Of a stretch of DNA of 64,000 bases, positions 47,808 through 57,903 are shown in pieces. Source of the stretch: Varroa destructor (taxonomy: Eukaryota; Arthropoda; Arachnida; Mesostigmata; Varroidae). The stretch spans positions 12,502,578 to 12,566,577 of the forward strand of contig NW_019211458.1 in assembly GCF_002443255.2 (NCBI RefSeq), written 5' to 3'. Made by a program: the position numbers and the translations under genes. Positions within the stretch are counted from its first letter, which is position 1; each line of letters begins with the position of its first letter. The notes under the pieces are model-generated. The model was not told where the DNA came from. It saw only the letters and a list, made by a program, of their open reading frames with translations, and did no database searches.

Positions 47808-50412
47808 CTGAAACTGTGGAGATGCTCAGTTTTCAATTAGACTGGCTAATAATAATTATGGAATTTGCAATTGTAGTAAACTAACCAGAATTCAGTTGTG
47901 TGCTGAGTGGACATCCTGACCGCTATCGTTCATGTTTCAGCGGATGTCACGAAACAGCGGAACTATTACTAATCATTAATTCAATTTGCAGCAAAAATTC
48001 TATCCCCGATTTTTACTATCAACGATACTCAACGGTGTTTGTTATACATAGAATATTCAGGCGGCAGTGACCCAATCAATTAGACAGACGAATGTTAGAA
48101 TAAGACACTGGCGAGGTGTTCCATAACCAGGGAGTTGCTTCTGCTCGGGCGCATGAAGATGACACTGGGCCTCCTTAAAGATTTAGCAGTAAACTGAGTG
48201 AGGAGCTATAAATCAGCAGCAGGAGTTGTACGCAACTGACTTTTCACCGCATCAGGGCAGACTGTCTCTCTGTCACGCGTCTATATCCTCCATATAGAGC
48301 CGGTATAGCACCCTAACATCACCAATGCCATCACTCCGGCTGCTCAGCCCCTTTCGGGGATGTTTCGGCGCAATCTTCGTGCAGCATCATTCCACGGCTT
48401 GCTTTTTTCACATTTGGCAACGGCTTGTTCTCTTAGATTTCGGCTGCAGTTGTGTCGACACTGGCTCCGAGCTGGTCTCGAAGATCCTATCGATTCGCAG
48501 GGCACTTGTGGCAGACCTCTACCTGATAACACTCATCACACCTTGGCTATGTTAGAATGGCACTTGTCTCCATTTTGTAACGACGGATCACGTTCTGCCC
48601 CATTGAATGCTCTTAGTATGCTGTTGACGACTAAGGAACGGCGCTAAAAAAAGAATAAAGTGAAAACAAACCGTAGAGTTCCGTGTTTCAAGTCTTGTGT
48701 GCAAAAAAAACAACCGCCTCATAGAAATCGCCGTTACTCGACGGACATCTTCAAATTCAAATTTAAGTCATGCTTAATTTCGAACTAAGGAACTCAGCAG
48801 CTTTTTAATTATTGTATCAATAACCGAAGCGGGACTATTTTGCCTACTTACACAAAACGCTTTGGGACAAGATACGTTGAAATATAGTATGAGTCAAATA
48901 CACATTGTTTTTTCAGGCTTGCTTTTGCTAAACGGGTTTCAGTTTTCTGTTTCTTTACTGATCTCGATAAGATATATGTTAGATAAAAAGCAGCGCGCTC
49001 ATCTTTAGGAAACAAAAAATGTCACTTCCAACGTATATATTAATAAAAACGAGTAAAGCAACTGTGATACATGTCTCTGCATCCTTTTGCCTACAAGCAC
49101 AGTACTTTGCAGCTATTTTTTAAGATGATACCATTAGGTAACCGGAATTATTACGCCGAATTATCGTTTAACTTTAAGGCTCAGCAAAGCGTACCGAGGA
49201 ATCTTTTCGAAATTACCAGGTTTACAGTTTCGTGTCAGCTTTTATCTCCTCGTGGTCGATTTTAACGGCATGTCACTAGTTGGTTCTATATTGTAACTTT
49301 ATATATTCAAGGGTGATTTGTTCTGACGGCATTGGATCCCCGAAGAAACATATTGTTATAACGTAAGTAGTGACACATCGGGTGCTCTACTACATCTGAG
49401 TTCACAACTTGCTTTTCAGCGATCCAACATCTATTTAGATTATTAATTAACGTTACTGTTACACAGTGGAAGAAAACTACGGCATGACATTTAGATACGT
49501 ATCGTTGTCTCTATGTCCTTAATTCAATCTGAGTGTTTCCGCGATAACAATATCTTGTACCGATTATAAAGTTCTATAGAGCGCTTCACTGCAAGTGGGG
49601 CTTCCTTTTATGATATTGTATAGACTTTCTCAGTTGTGTATATGTATTCTACAGATTCCATGGCCCAAGAACGGCATCGCCTGACGTTAATCAACTGTGA
49701 ACAACTTTATACTCGCAAAGGCTACATAACATGTGCCTTTGTTAATGGATACGGTTTTGTGCGTTGGTGCGTGTCCTGTATGCTCACCACTATTTCGCAT
49801 ATGCTATTCTGCATTGTTGGAATCATGCAATGTTCTTAAGCTTTTTCGAAAACACGATCTTTCGTCACCGCAACACGATAAGCTCGCTATTTTAAGGAGA
49901 AACGACTTGACATTAGGCATCGAAACATCAGGACAAAAATCGCTTGTCTTCTTTGACGTAATTATGTAATAGCCCAATATGAGTCTGGTACATTATTACG
50001 ATTACCAGTATACGATAACTACCCGAAGTGTCTGAAATGTGGACCTATTAACTTTGAATGGTTTCGACACGATGGCAGAGAAATTTAGCAAATTAGAATT
50101 GAGCGCAGTATCATCAGGCGTAGGAACTTTTGAGAAGATTTTCTATCAAATCTTGTAATCAAGTAATGACTTAAATCTTGAAATCATTTGCCATATGATT
50201 TTAGTAGTCTTTTGACCACTTTACAAAATGCAGATATACTGAGACCGATTTCATATAAAAAGTATCAAAAATACTGCTTGTCGAATTAAGCGAATCAAAA
50301 CTCATTAAAGCTATTTCAATGCGTGTAGCTCTTAATGAAACACACGCATGTGCAACTGCTTATTTTTTCTTCGAAATAATATTAAGCCCTAGATAGATTG
50401 CCAACTCGCTTC
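47808..50412. other. no gene recognised
   Basis: GC-richer at 48240-48650, with three overlapping frames on both strands and no motif. An unplaced 64-codon frame lies at 49071-49265. The rest is AT-rich. Confidence 0.5.
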
Positions 50413-50442
50413 ATACATTTAACAACTTGTTATTAAATGTAT
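50413..50442. repeat. 30-bp hairpin
   Basis: ATACATTTAA and TTAAATGTAT are exact inverted repeats. Inside, after a C/A mismatch, AAC and GTT extend the stem around a 2-nt loop. Confidence 0.85.
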
Positions 50443-50960
50443 ATAAAATAGACAAAAATATTAGATGCGTAGGCAAGGTATAGACATAAAGTAGTGTTCG
50501 GGTCCTGTATTATAGCAGCTTAAATAACAGCTGGTACTGCAAGTAACGGGGGACTTATACACTCGTAGATGTACCTGAGAGGCTCGTAACTATTCTCTTT
50601 GTCGTGGTCATTACTTTAAGGCCCTTATTTAGGCTCACAAACTGTGTAGACAGTAGCCAGTCTAGAATAGGAGAGTGGATGCTCAAACGAGCGAGCGGCG
50701 GGTGATGCACGACGAGTTAGCTTGAATCTCATTTCATCAGAGTTTGTATCAGTGTCAGAGACATTGTAATAACCACTGTCTTACTAGTTTTGACGGCAAG
50801 TGCACTTTTAAGTACTTTTAAGCACATGTTTTAAATGTGCGATTTCTAGACAATTGACACAACACATGGGGCCTTTAGGTGTTTTACTTGTTCATATTGT
50901 GTTGAATATAAGCCATACAAATAAATTAATAATTTTACTTATTCACACAAGTAGTTTTGT

Positions 50961-51028
50961 GTCGTTGGCGTGACTCGAACAGAACTACATACCATGATAT
51001 CACGTCCTACGACCTCAACGTGCTTCCA
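50961..51028 (-). ncRNA. degenerate tRNA-like / possible tRNA-derived SINE head
   Basis: The minus strand shows a B-box GTTCGAGTC (plus 50972-50980) and, about 30 nt upstream, an A-box-like GTTGAGGTCGTAGGAC whose D-stem can pair G-C, T-A and T-G. Total length, about 68 nt, is near that of a tRNA. The acceptor, anticodon and T stems pair poorly and position 33 is not T, so it is not a working tRNA. A tRNA pseudogene or SINE remnant is likeliest. Confidence 0.35.
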
Positions 51029-51683
51029 TTTTTTGTACATTATAAAAGCGATTAACTTCCCTCCTTTCTGGAACATTGAAACCCTGTTTTTGTACATAAT
51101 TTATATTAGCCTTTTTCGTGACCTGTTCAAAATTCGTGATCGTGATTTTAAGTTACGACAATATGCGGAAGTTGAAGTGCTGCTGTTGTTGAACTTAACA
51201 GCGGGAACCTTCCTTTGAGGGCTGACTGAAAATAACACTCCAGCTTGAACTGTCACGAAGTCTATATTGTTTTCTGACGTACGACATAGAAGATACGGTC
51301 TTATGATTCCAGAAATATTTCTCTCACTACTAGTAAATCCTTATGATATAAGTTATTAAACCATAGATATTATCATTGCATGTTTACTGAGCTCTATATC
51401 GCTATTAGGCTCCTTTTTAACAGAATATCCTTCTATGTAGGGGATTTTCTGCCTTATAAAGCGCCAGTGTTCTTGATGAAATGCTTATATACTATCATAA
51501 CTATAAATTAAAGGAGATACATCGTAAAGAAAGTAACGTAACAGCGCAATATCGAATGAGATACAGAGGACATTAAAGGTTTTAGGGTCCACAAAATGAT
51601 GACAGCTAGCAAACCGACTTTTTTTTTAATGACGCGACTTCTTTCATCTTTTCTTCCCCTCTTTCTTTCTCGCTATCCCAAAC

Positions 51684-51708
51684 ACGCGCGCGCACACACA
51701 CACACACA
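51684..51708. repeat. compound (CG)n(CA)8 microsatellite
   Basis: A short alternating CG run passes into eight CA units. It is a Z-DNA-prone alternating purine-pyrimidine stretch. Confidence 0.92.
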
Positions 51709-53072
51709 GTCGTTTTCCGACTTTAAAAAAAGTCTAATGACCCTCATTATCTTCTTTATTATGCATACATTATGCAGTAATTGGCTACAGTAAATTCAAA
51801 CTGTAACGCCATTTTCCACCTCGATATATAGTAGTAGTATAAGCGGCTCTAATAAGCGAAATTTGAGGATTCCTTCAGGGAAATTCTGATCGAAAAACTC
51901 TCGAGTGCTGAGGCAAAGGCTTGTGCCAATCGCAGGTTGTCGCTCTGGAAAAGAAATCTAAGAGACCAAAAAAATGGGCCACTGTCCGCGATTGTGAAGC
52001 CTCGATTTACGTATCGACGTTAACTATGTAGTCAAATATCGGTCCATGTCATAATAAAATGTGAAAACACGATAGAGTAATCACATACGTGCGGCACATA
52101 TAGTCGAGTAATAATATTAGGTTGTTTGGAAGTATTTAACGATTAAAAGACTTGAGTTACTTTCGTCTTATTCAAGATAGAAAGCAATGTAATGGTATAT
52201 TATAGATGTACTATCATTCATTGCTCACACGCTGGAAGTTTCCCAATCGCTGTGCATTTATGATTTGTATCTGTTTTCGATGGCTTGTTTGAAAGAACTG
52301 ATAGCTGGATGCGCTATGCCACTCAGTCTGGTCCTTAAGATATGAAAGCCATCAAAGTCACTCGAACTTAAATCTCATATGCGATTCCATGTCCTTCTTA
52401 GATCCCTCTCTGATGAACGGCAGAGACTGACTCCTGTCCTTTTTATGGAAACGGTGTCCTCGAGGCGGGTTTTCGCTAATAATGGCCTTGCAAATAGTTC
52501 TGCCTTTAGTTATCAATGTTCGTCCGTGAAAAAAAGACCTCCTGTTTTTGTCGACGTTTGACTTCATCAAGATCCTTACTTTCGAAAAACGGAAACTTAA
52601 GAAAATCCTAAAGAGAAATTTGCTTTTCTCCAACGGTACTCAATCAGTTTCTGGTCGCAGTCATCTGCCGATTCGACGCAGACATTACTTAAATTCTATC
52701 TGCTAACAGGTATTACAATATTTTCCACCCACGAAATAGATTGGGACACGACAATAATAATGAAAATAATAAATACAAGTAGATAGTTTTGTTTCAGCTA
52801 TGAAAGGTTTTTGGCAAGCTTAGTATTTTTGCTTGCACAATATAGACCATGAAGTTTTTTAATAAGCCATTTTTGATAAATATGTGGCGGGGCTGTAAAA
52901 TGGTAGGTGGTCAAGCGGGAAAACTGGCGACAAGCTGATAATACTTACATGGCTGAAATTTTAGATAGTAATTTAGAAAAATCCCACATTAAGCGTACCT
53001 TTGAGTAACTTCTTTTTTTTTTTCTTACAAGCCTAAGAGTTAATTAGTAACTAATGATCATCGTTTTCAAAA
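51709..53072. other. no gene recognised
   Basis: Overlapping frames on both strands at 52358-52633, none recognised. AT-rich elsewhere. Confidence 0.5.
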
Positions 53073-53114
53073 CATTCTAATCAGTTTCTTGAAAAAGGAA
53101 CTGATTAGAATGTA
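53073..53114. repeat. 42-bp hairpin, 19-bp stem with a GAAA loop
   Basis: ACATTCTAATCAGTTTCTT and AAGGAACTGATTAGAATGT pair over 19 positions with a single G-T wobble and a GAAA tetraloop. The stem ends sharply on both sides. It is shorter than a usual animal microRNA precursor. Confidence 0.93.
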
Positions 53115-53177
53115 GAAGTACTTTTGCCCTTCCGCAAGGTTCAAGATACAATATAACTTGTCATATTCTAGTTTTTT

Positions 53178-53920
53178 TTGTTTGCTTACGGGCTTATATA
53201 CAACAATGTATGGGCATCGGTACGCCTAGAGCTCCTGACCGCGGCAGGTCAAAACGATATCGAGCAAGGAAATATTTGCCGTCCTCACTTCCTTACCTTC
53301 CCGCAGTCACCACCGTACAGTGGTTTGAGCATATATATCATTCAGCAGGCAACCAGCTTCAGAAATGCGAGCCGCGATTGGCTAGCGACTCATTCCACGC
53401 CAAGTGATGTACGCATACAACTTCCTCCTCCATGAATAGAGCGTCAAGGGAAGCGGGACTAGTTCCAGAAAAAAAAAAGTCTGCATACACGAATCAGTTG
53501 CTGCCGCTGCTACCGGCTCCGAACGACGCAACAAGACCAACCTGCCTCTTCTCTCAACGTCCCCATTTCTTATTGAGGGGTAGAATGGGAGCGGCCATAT
53601 GGGCAATTGTCAGCCAACGGTCCGCTCGAGGGCCATATCGGATGTCGGATGCTACGTCAACAGGCGGGGAGGGTAATACGGCGCTGTGTCGCATGTTTGA
53701 CTTGTCACATACACCTGCGAACTGGCGGGTCGTTGGCATGCTAGTGAACTTGCCCGAATGGGGGGGAGGGGGGCGCTAGTTCTGGCTCCGTCCTAACGTT
53801 GTCAGTACCACTTTCCGCTAACATCCTTTGATACAGCAACCTACTACTAACACTGTGACCGCCATGCCCTCCACTTTAAGGCCACTCTAAGGCTGCAACG
53901 CCGCCTAGAATAAGCTCATT
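53178..53920. other. GC-richer block, no gene recognised
   Basis: Several overlapping frames (up to 115 codons, plus 53432-53779) are open because stops are rarer in GC-rich DNA. None shows a motif. A G-rich run (GGGGGGAGGGGGG) is at about 53760. Confidence 0.4.
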
Positions 53921-55149
53921 CGAAGCTAGGTCATAGTATAGACGCAGGCGTATTGGCAATGATAGGTAGAAGTCCGCAAATTTCCATTTTTGAGCTGCGG
54001 TAAAATGACGAAATTGTGTGTTGCGATATACGGCGGATCAGTAGAAAGTAAACATGATTGAGAGCGTTGTATTCTCTGAACAAGTGTTCCGCCATGCTCT
54101 TATCGTTCTGCTCTGCTACTACAAGATTATTTGAAGTTGGGACATAAGCATCCATATTGAACTAACTTCTACAGTAATATTTTCCACCTACATTACGTAA
54201 CTTTGTACTGTTATTAAAGTTCACTAATACCAAACTTCGTTTCATAGTACCATAGGCTTGCTTGAGTTAGTACTGAAGTTGTCTCCTGCATCAGCCGCTC
54301 AGTGCACTACAGCATCATTTTGCAGAATTCAGTAATTATTATTCCGGCAAACGTGTAAGCTTCAATAGAAAAACTGTCCTACAATATACGGTTGTACACG
54401 AAGTCTACAATCGCTAGATAGAACAAAAGTAGGCTTAGAATGGAAAAAAACTGAAATACACAAATGGAAAAATGTTTAACTTATAGCACTAGGGAAAAAG
54501 CCACCTCGAAGTTAAAGCGACACCTGTATCAACTATACACCCACTGTCTTTTCCTCTGTGAGCCAACCTTTACCCACCGAATATGTTACACCTACATTAC
54601 CGCTACTTAGGAATAACAGGTGAACTAACTTATAAAAATAACCCATTTAAAACTGTGGGTACTGCAAAGTGTCAATTCAGCTGTCAGTCCTAACTTTGGC
54701 AGGAAGAGAGAACAGCCGTTACTGGCTGTGGAACGTGCCCAATATGTAAATATGGCTGCGACAGTGCAACAAACAACACGTCATTGGCTGGATCCATTTT
54801 TATGACGGTGATGTACCATCGGGGTATATTGATTCAATTGGGTCAGTGTATAAGAGCGTTTTTTTTATTTCTGTGTGTATTTCACTTTGTGGCGATAGGA
54901 AAAATTAGATGAACCTAGGCAATGCGTCCAGCGAATCACTTGGGTCAATTGGTGTTCGATATATTTTTTTGACAAAACTTTAGAAACGCAATTTGCATAT
55001 CAACACATGATACGGATGCACACGTGCATCACCTCTCGTTTTTCAGCTTATATATAGATCTACCTGAGTCAAGCGCATTCGTCTGTCGTGCTTTATATCA
55101 GCTCTTTTTTTCATCACATAAGTTGGCAAGAGCAAGGAAAAGCGCAAGA
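53921..55149. other. no gene recognised
   Basis: AT-rich. A near-perfect palindrome GATGCAC-AC-GTGCATC lies at 55015-55030, about 120 bp upstream of the ATG of the SEC14-like candidate first exon. Confidence 0.5.
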
Positions 55150-55221
55150 ATGAGTGGAAAACCAGATCCGATATCGAGTGAAGAGGACAAACACGTTTCC
55201 ATAAGGAGTTTGCGCCTGATG
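55150..55221 (+). CDS. candidate first coding exon of a SEC14-like (CRAL-TRIO) protein
   Basis: ATG at 55150 opens MSGKPDPISSEEDKHVSIRS then LRLM, ending at an ATG|GTATGC donor (exactly 24 codons, phase 0). SEC14-like proteins of animals commonly begin M-S-G, then a short variable stretch, an L/I-S-P/S-x-Q/E motif and an amphipathic helix leading into the CRAL-TRIO N-terminal lobe. This fits that opening. The following D-D-x-F-L-L-R-W-L-R-A-R helix was not found convincingly downstream; a garbled candidate lies at about 55540-55600. On its own the match would be weak, and its weight comes from two further SEC14-like pieces within 2.8 kb. SEC14-like proteins bind and transfer lipids in the cytosol. 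Confidence 0.3.
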
Positions 55222-56900
55222 GTATGCCTACATTTGACTGTACATGAAACATATCAAGAAATAGGCTTCCGTTAAAAACTGATGGAAACAGTGTCCCTAC
55301 GCTATTTTAACATCACATTCTTTCTATCAAGCACTATATCGAAATAATATTTCCTACGCATTAGATTGTAAACCGTCTTCAATAAAAGGATTGATCACGG
55401 AAAGTTATGACGGGTAACTTCAGCTTGAATAATTCTATATAAAATAATTTTCTAATAAGACCCATCTGACCCTAACAGATTGACTCGAGTAGTGATCTGG
55501 TGCGAGCCATTAAAAAGTAGCTAGTCGTTTGATGACCTTGAGAATTTTTCTGAGGCAAAGTGATCGGCTTCCTTCGCACGCTTAGATTGGAAAGTTAATA
55601 AGTAGTTTCCGTTTTAAAAGCTTTTGTATTGGAACTTCTTTGCTTCAGTTATTTGCGTTCCATCGGCACCAGAAATAATGGACTATTGATCCCGTTGTAA
55701 ACTAATGAACGATTTTCTAAGCAACCGGCGTCGCCTCTTAGATACATTGCTCGAGCCGATCGAATATTGACCAGAGGTTTTCTACAGCGCATTGCTTGCG
55801 AAGGCTAGAATAGTAAATACTATTCGAAAGATCTACGTTATGGACGATCACGGACGAGTTAACTATTTCGTTGCAACTACTACATACTGGCCGCGTGTGG
55901 TTATCCAATGTAATTCAGAAAAGCTTTGTAACTAAGTTAAGTAGTCGATAGCGTACACATGATTTATTGTACCAATTCGCAAGGTACCATTATGTATCTA
56001 TCCTGATTTCTTTAATGAAATGGTATCCTTTATGGTAAAATACATCAACGCACCTATAGTTTAGTTCGTCAATTCGTTTCACAGTCCGGTCGACGCCAAA
56101 TTGTACTTCCGTTTACTGAAAAATTCTCATTACAAGTCGGTTTGCCTCAGTCTCGCAACTTGCCAAGCGTTCTAAGTTATAGAAGGCGCAGTTAAAGAAA
56201 AAAAAGCCATTTGAAAGTTGAAACAGTATCTGTGAGCGTAACGATACCGAATCCTTCAAATGTAATCGTCAATTGATCCGGTATACGACTCTTTAATTCG
56301 GACCCAGTACCACCTGTTGTCTATTAATAGCAGTGCAAGTTTAAGGAAAACCGTACGTAATAACTTCTTCTAGCCTCGTGTATCAACGCCTGCTCTATTA
56401 TGCGCATACATGGTACAGTTGTTTACAAACTGTTTTAGGGGAATATGTCGATTTGCCGATGTAGTTGATAACGGATAATAGATAATTTCCTTCATGAAAA
56501 GGGCCACTATCGATAACCGAAAGGTATCCAAGTCATCCAAAGAATGACCAGTCCAGTGTGTAAAAGTAACCACTGTGAAAGCAAATTACTACTTTTTTGA
56601 AAAAGGGGTGCATGCACGTACGTGAAATTGAATTTATGTTAATTAAAAAGCATTAAGATAAAATCTCATTGAGATTACACAAGTTAGCTAAGATTTAACC
56701 ATTGGGCTAATTCATACAACTGTGTTTGCAACGCGACGTTGCAGATTGTCTGTCCTCAAGCGCTTGCAGTAGCCCTTGGTAGATTCAGATTTGGGTCCAA
56801 TTAGAACCTACTCACGACATTGATCGGTGATTCTATGCATTCCACCCCCACTCTTACATTGCAAATTAGCAATAAAAAAAAACACGACTTGTATTTGCAG
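55222..56900. other. putative intronic DNA, exons not resolved
   Basis: Nothing certain. An acceptor-like GAGGTTTTCTACAG ends at 55788 and an open frame follows with RKIYVMDDHGRVNYFV, which could echo the G-x-D-x-x-G-R-P-V step of the CRAL-TRIO domain but lacks the Pro and further support. A frame at 56370-56573 (minus) is unplaced. Confidence 0.3.
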
Positions 56901-57005
56901 GAGTGTCGTAAGCAAACCGAGCGCGATTTAAGATGTCTCAAATTTGTGATCGGTGATCATTTGTCAGTACAACGGTCGGACATGCAGTCCAGTCAAGCGG
57001 GGAGT
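56901..57005 (+). CDS. candidate SEC14-like (CRAL-TRIO) exon fragment
   Basis: A textbook acceptor (CGACTTGTATTTGCAG) ends at 56900. The open frame then begins ECRKQTERDLRCLKFVIGDH and continues LSVQRSDMQSSQAGSL to a possible donor CTG|GTGGGT. In SEC14-like proteins an E-C-x-x-Q-T/S-x-x-x-G-R segment leads to a beta strand ending I-x-D-x-x-G/H-L-S. This piece shows the E-C-x-x-Q-T start and a V-I-G-D-H-L-S strand but is about four residues short between them. It is on the same strand and downstream of the 55150 candidate exon, as expected. Residues after the strand do not match, so this is either a decayed copy or a chance resemblance. Confidence 0.28.
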
Positions 57006-57500
57006 CTGGTGGGTCTCTTGATGGGTCAATTAATAAAGTACAGAAGTGTTATAGTTTTGTGTCAAAAATCTTCTCGTACTCCTCGATAACTGAAATTGTT
57101 TTGAATACTATATTTTGTATGAGAAAGCATGTCACGAACCTCTACTATAGATTGTTGTCAAGGGATACCGACATCGCATGTCAACACGCCCAGATCTACA
57201 CCAACGACAAGGCTTGTCATTATTTTAATTAGAACACCTTTGAACTGGCGGCACGGCTCGAGATTTACGTAAACGGTCGAAAGATTTATGTTGGATATGC
57301 TGTTCCAGAAACTGAATACGGTTTTGAATGGTTAACAACCTATAGTGTCAGACAAAGATTTTGTAAAATAAAAACGCGAGGCTCTTACAAGCTGCAGTCA
57401 CGATATGACAACAGCAATAGGCCATTGTAGATGGAAATAGCGGTCCCGTTAGTGCCGAATTGGTGACGAATTGTTTTGTCAACCTACAAATTTTCCTTAC
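57006..57500. other. no gene recognised
   Basis: AT-rich to mixed composition. No SEC14-like continuation was found on the plus strand. Confidence 0.5.
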
Positions 57501-57558
57501 AAGTAAAGGGTTTTGCCCTTAGTAAAGGATCGTTTTATTTAAGTAAGGGGTTACTTAC
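57501..57558. repeat. three G-rich words at 20-bp spacing plus nested inverted repeats
   Basis: AAGTAAAGGG (57501), AGTAAAGG (57521) and AAGTAAGGGG (57541) are 20 bp apart. AAGGG-CCCTT, AAGTAA-GGGG-TTACTT and GGATCGT...ACGATCC form small stems in and around them. Confidence 0.75.
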
Positions 57559-57780
57559 GATCCAAATAATAGCTTCACGTCTGCAAGCCGTTATCTAGAT
57601 ATGAATGGGTTACACTAAGCGATGGTTTAACGATTTGCTTCAATGGCTTATCTAAAGTAAAATCAATCATATAAAAATTCGACACAATGACTGACCTCAG
57701 CTAAATTCACGGCCACATTATACCGAATAAGCTTCGCGAGTTACTCTATCACCTCTGTATCGGGCTGAAAATTTCGATAC
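57559..57780. other. no gene recognised
   Basis: The minus-strand frame of the next feature runs on through here to a TAA at 57718, but its match to the SEC14-like family fades after a donor-like site at 57780. Confidence 0.45.
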
Positions 57781-57903
57781 CTGAGAATATATTGTGGGAA
57801 ACATTCCTGGAGCGGCTTGTATAATATATATTTCTATTAATTTGTCATATTTAGGAAGCTCAGTATGTCCCAGTCGTTCTCGGATACCTTGATAAAAATT
57901 GAA
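57781..57903 (-). CDS. candidate SEC14-like (CRAL-TRIO) exon, opposite strand
   Basis: On the minus strand an acceptor (GGGTCAGTGTGCAG) precedes 57903 and a donor CTCAG|GTATCG follows 57781. They enclose 123 bp, 41 codons, phase 0/0. It reads FNFYQGIRERLGHTELPKYD, then KLIEIYIIQAAPGMFPTIYS and Q. CRAL-TRIO domains carry N-Y-P-E/K-x-L-K-x-I/L-Y/F-I-I-N-A-P-x-x-F-P-x-I/V-Y-x-x-V-K-P-F-L, and the P-K-Y...I-Y-I-I-Q-A...P-G-M-F-P-T-I-Y-S-Q run follows that order closely, apart from one extra Ala before the Pro. This is the strongest of the three SEC14-like pieces. In the protein it would come right after the 56901 piece, yet it lies on the opposite strand, so the locus is either rearranged, a set of decayed duplicates, or one match is false. 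Confidence 0.42.

Noticed and set aside
53432..53779. The 115-codon frame as a gene
   Set aside because: It lies in a GC-rich block where stops are rare in several frames at once. No motif and a low-complexity Gly end.
56490..56573. SLDDLDTF as a gypsy-type Y-L-D-D active site
   Set aside because: The residues around it do not fit a gypsy RT and no flanking RT boxes are present.
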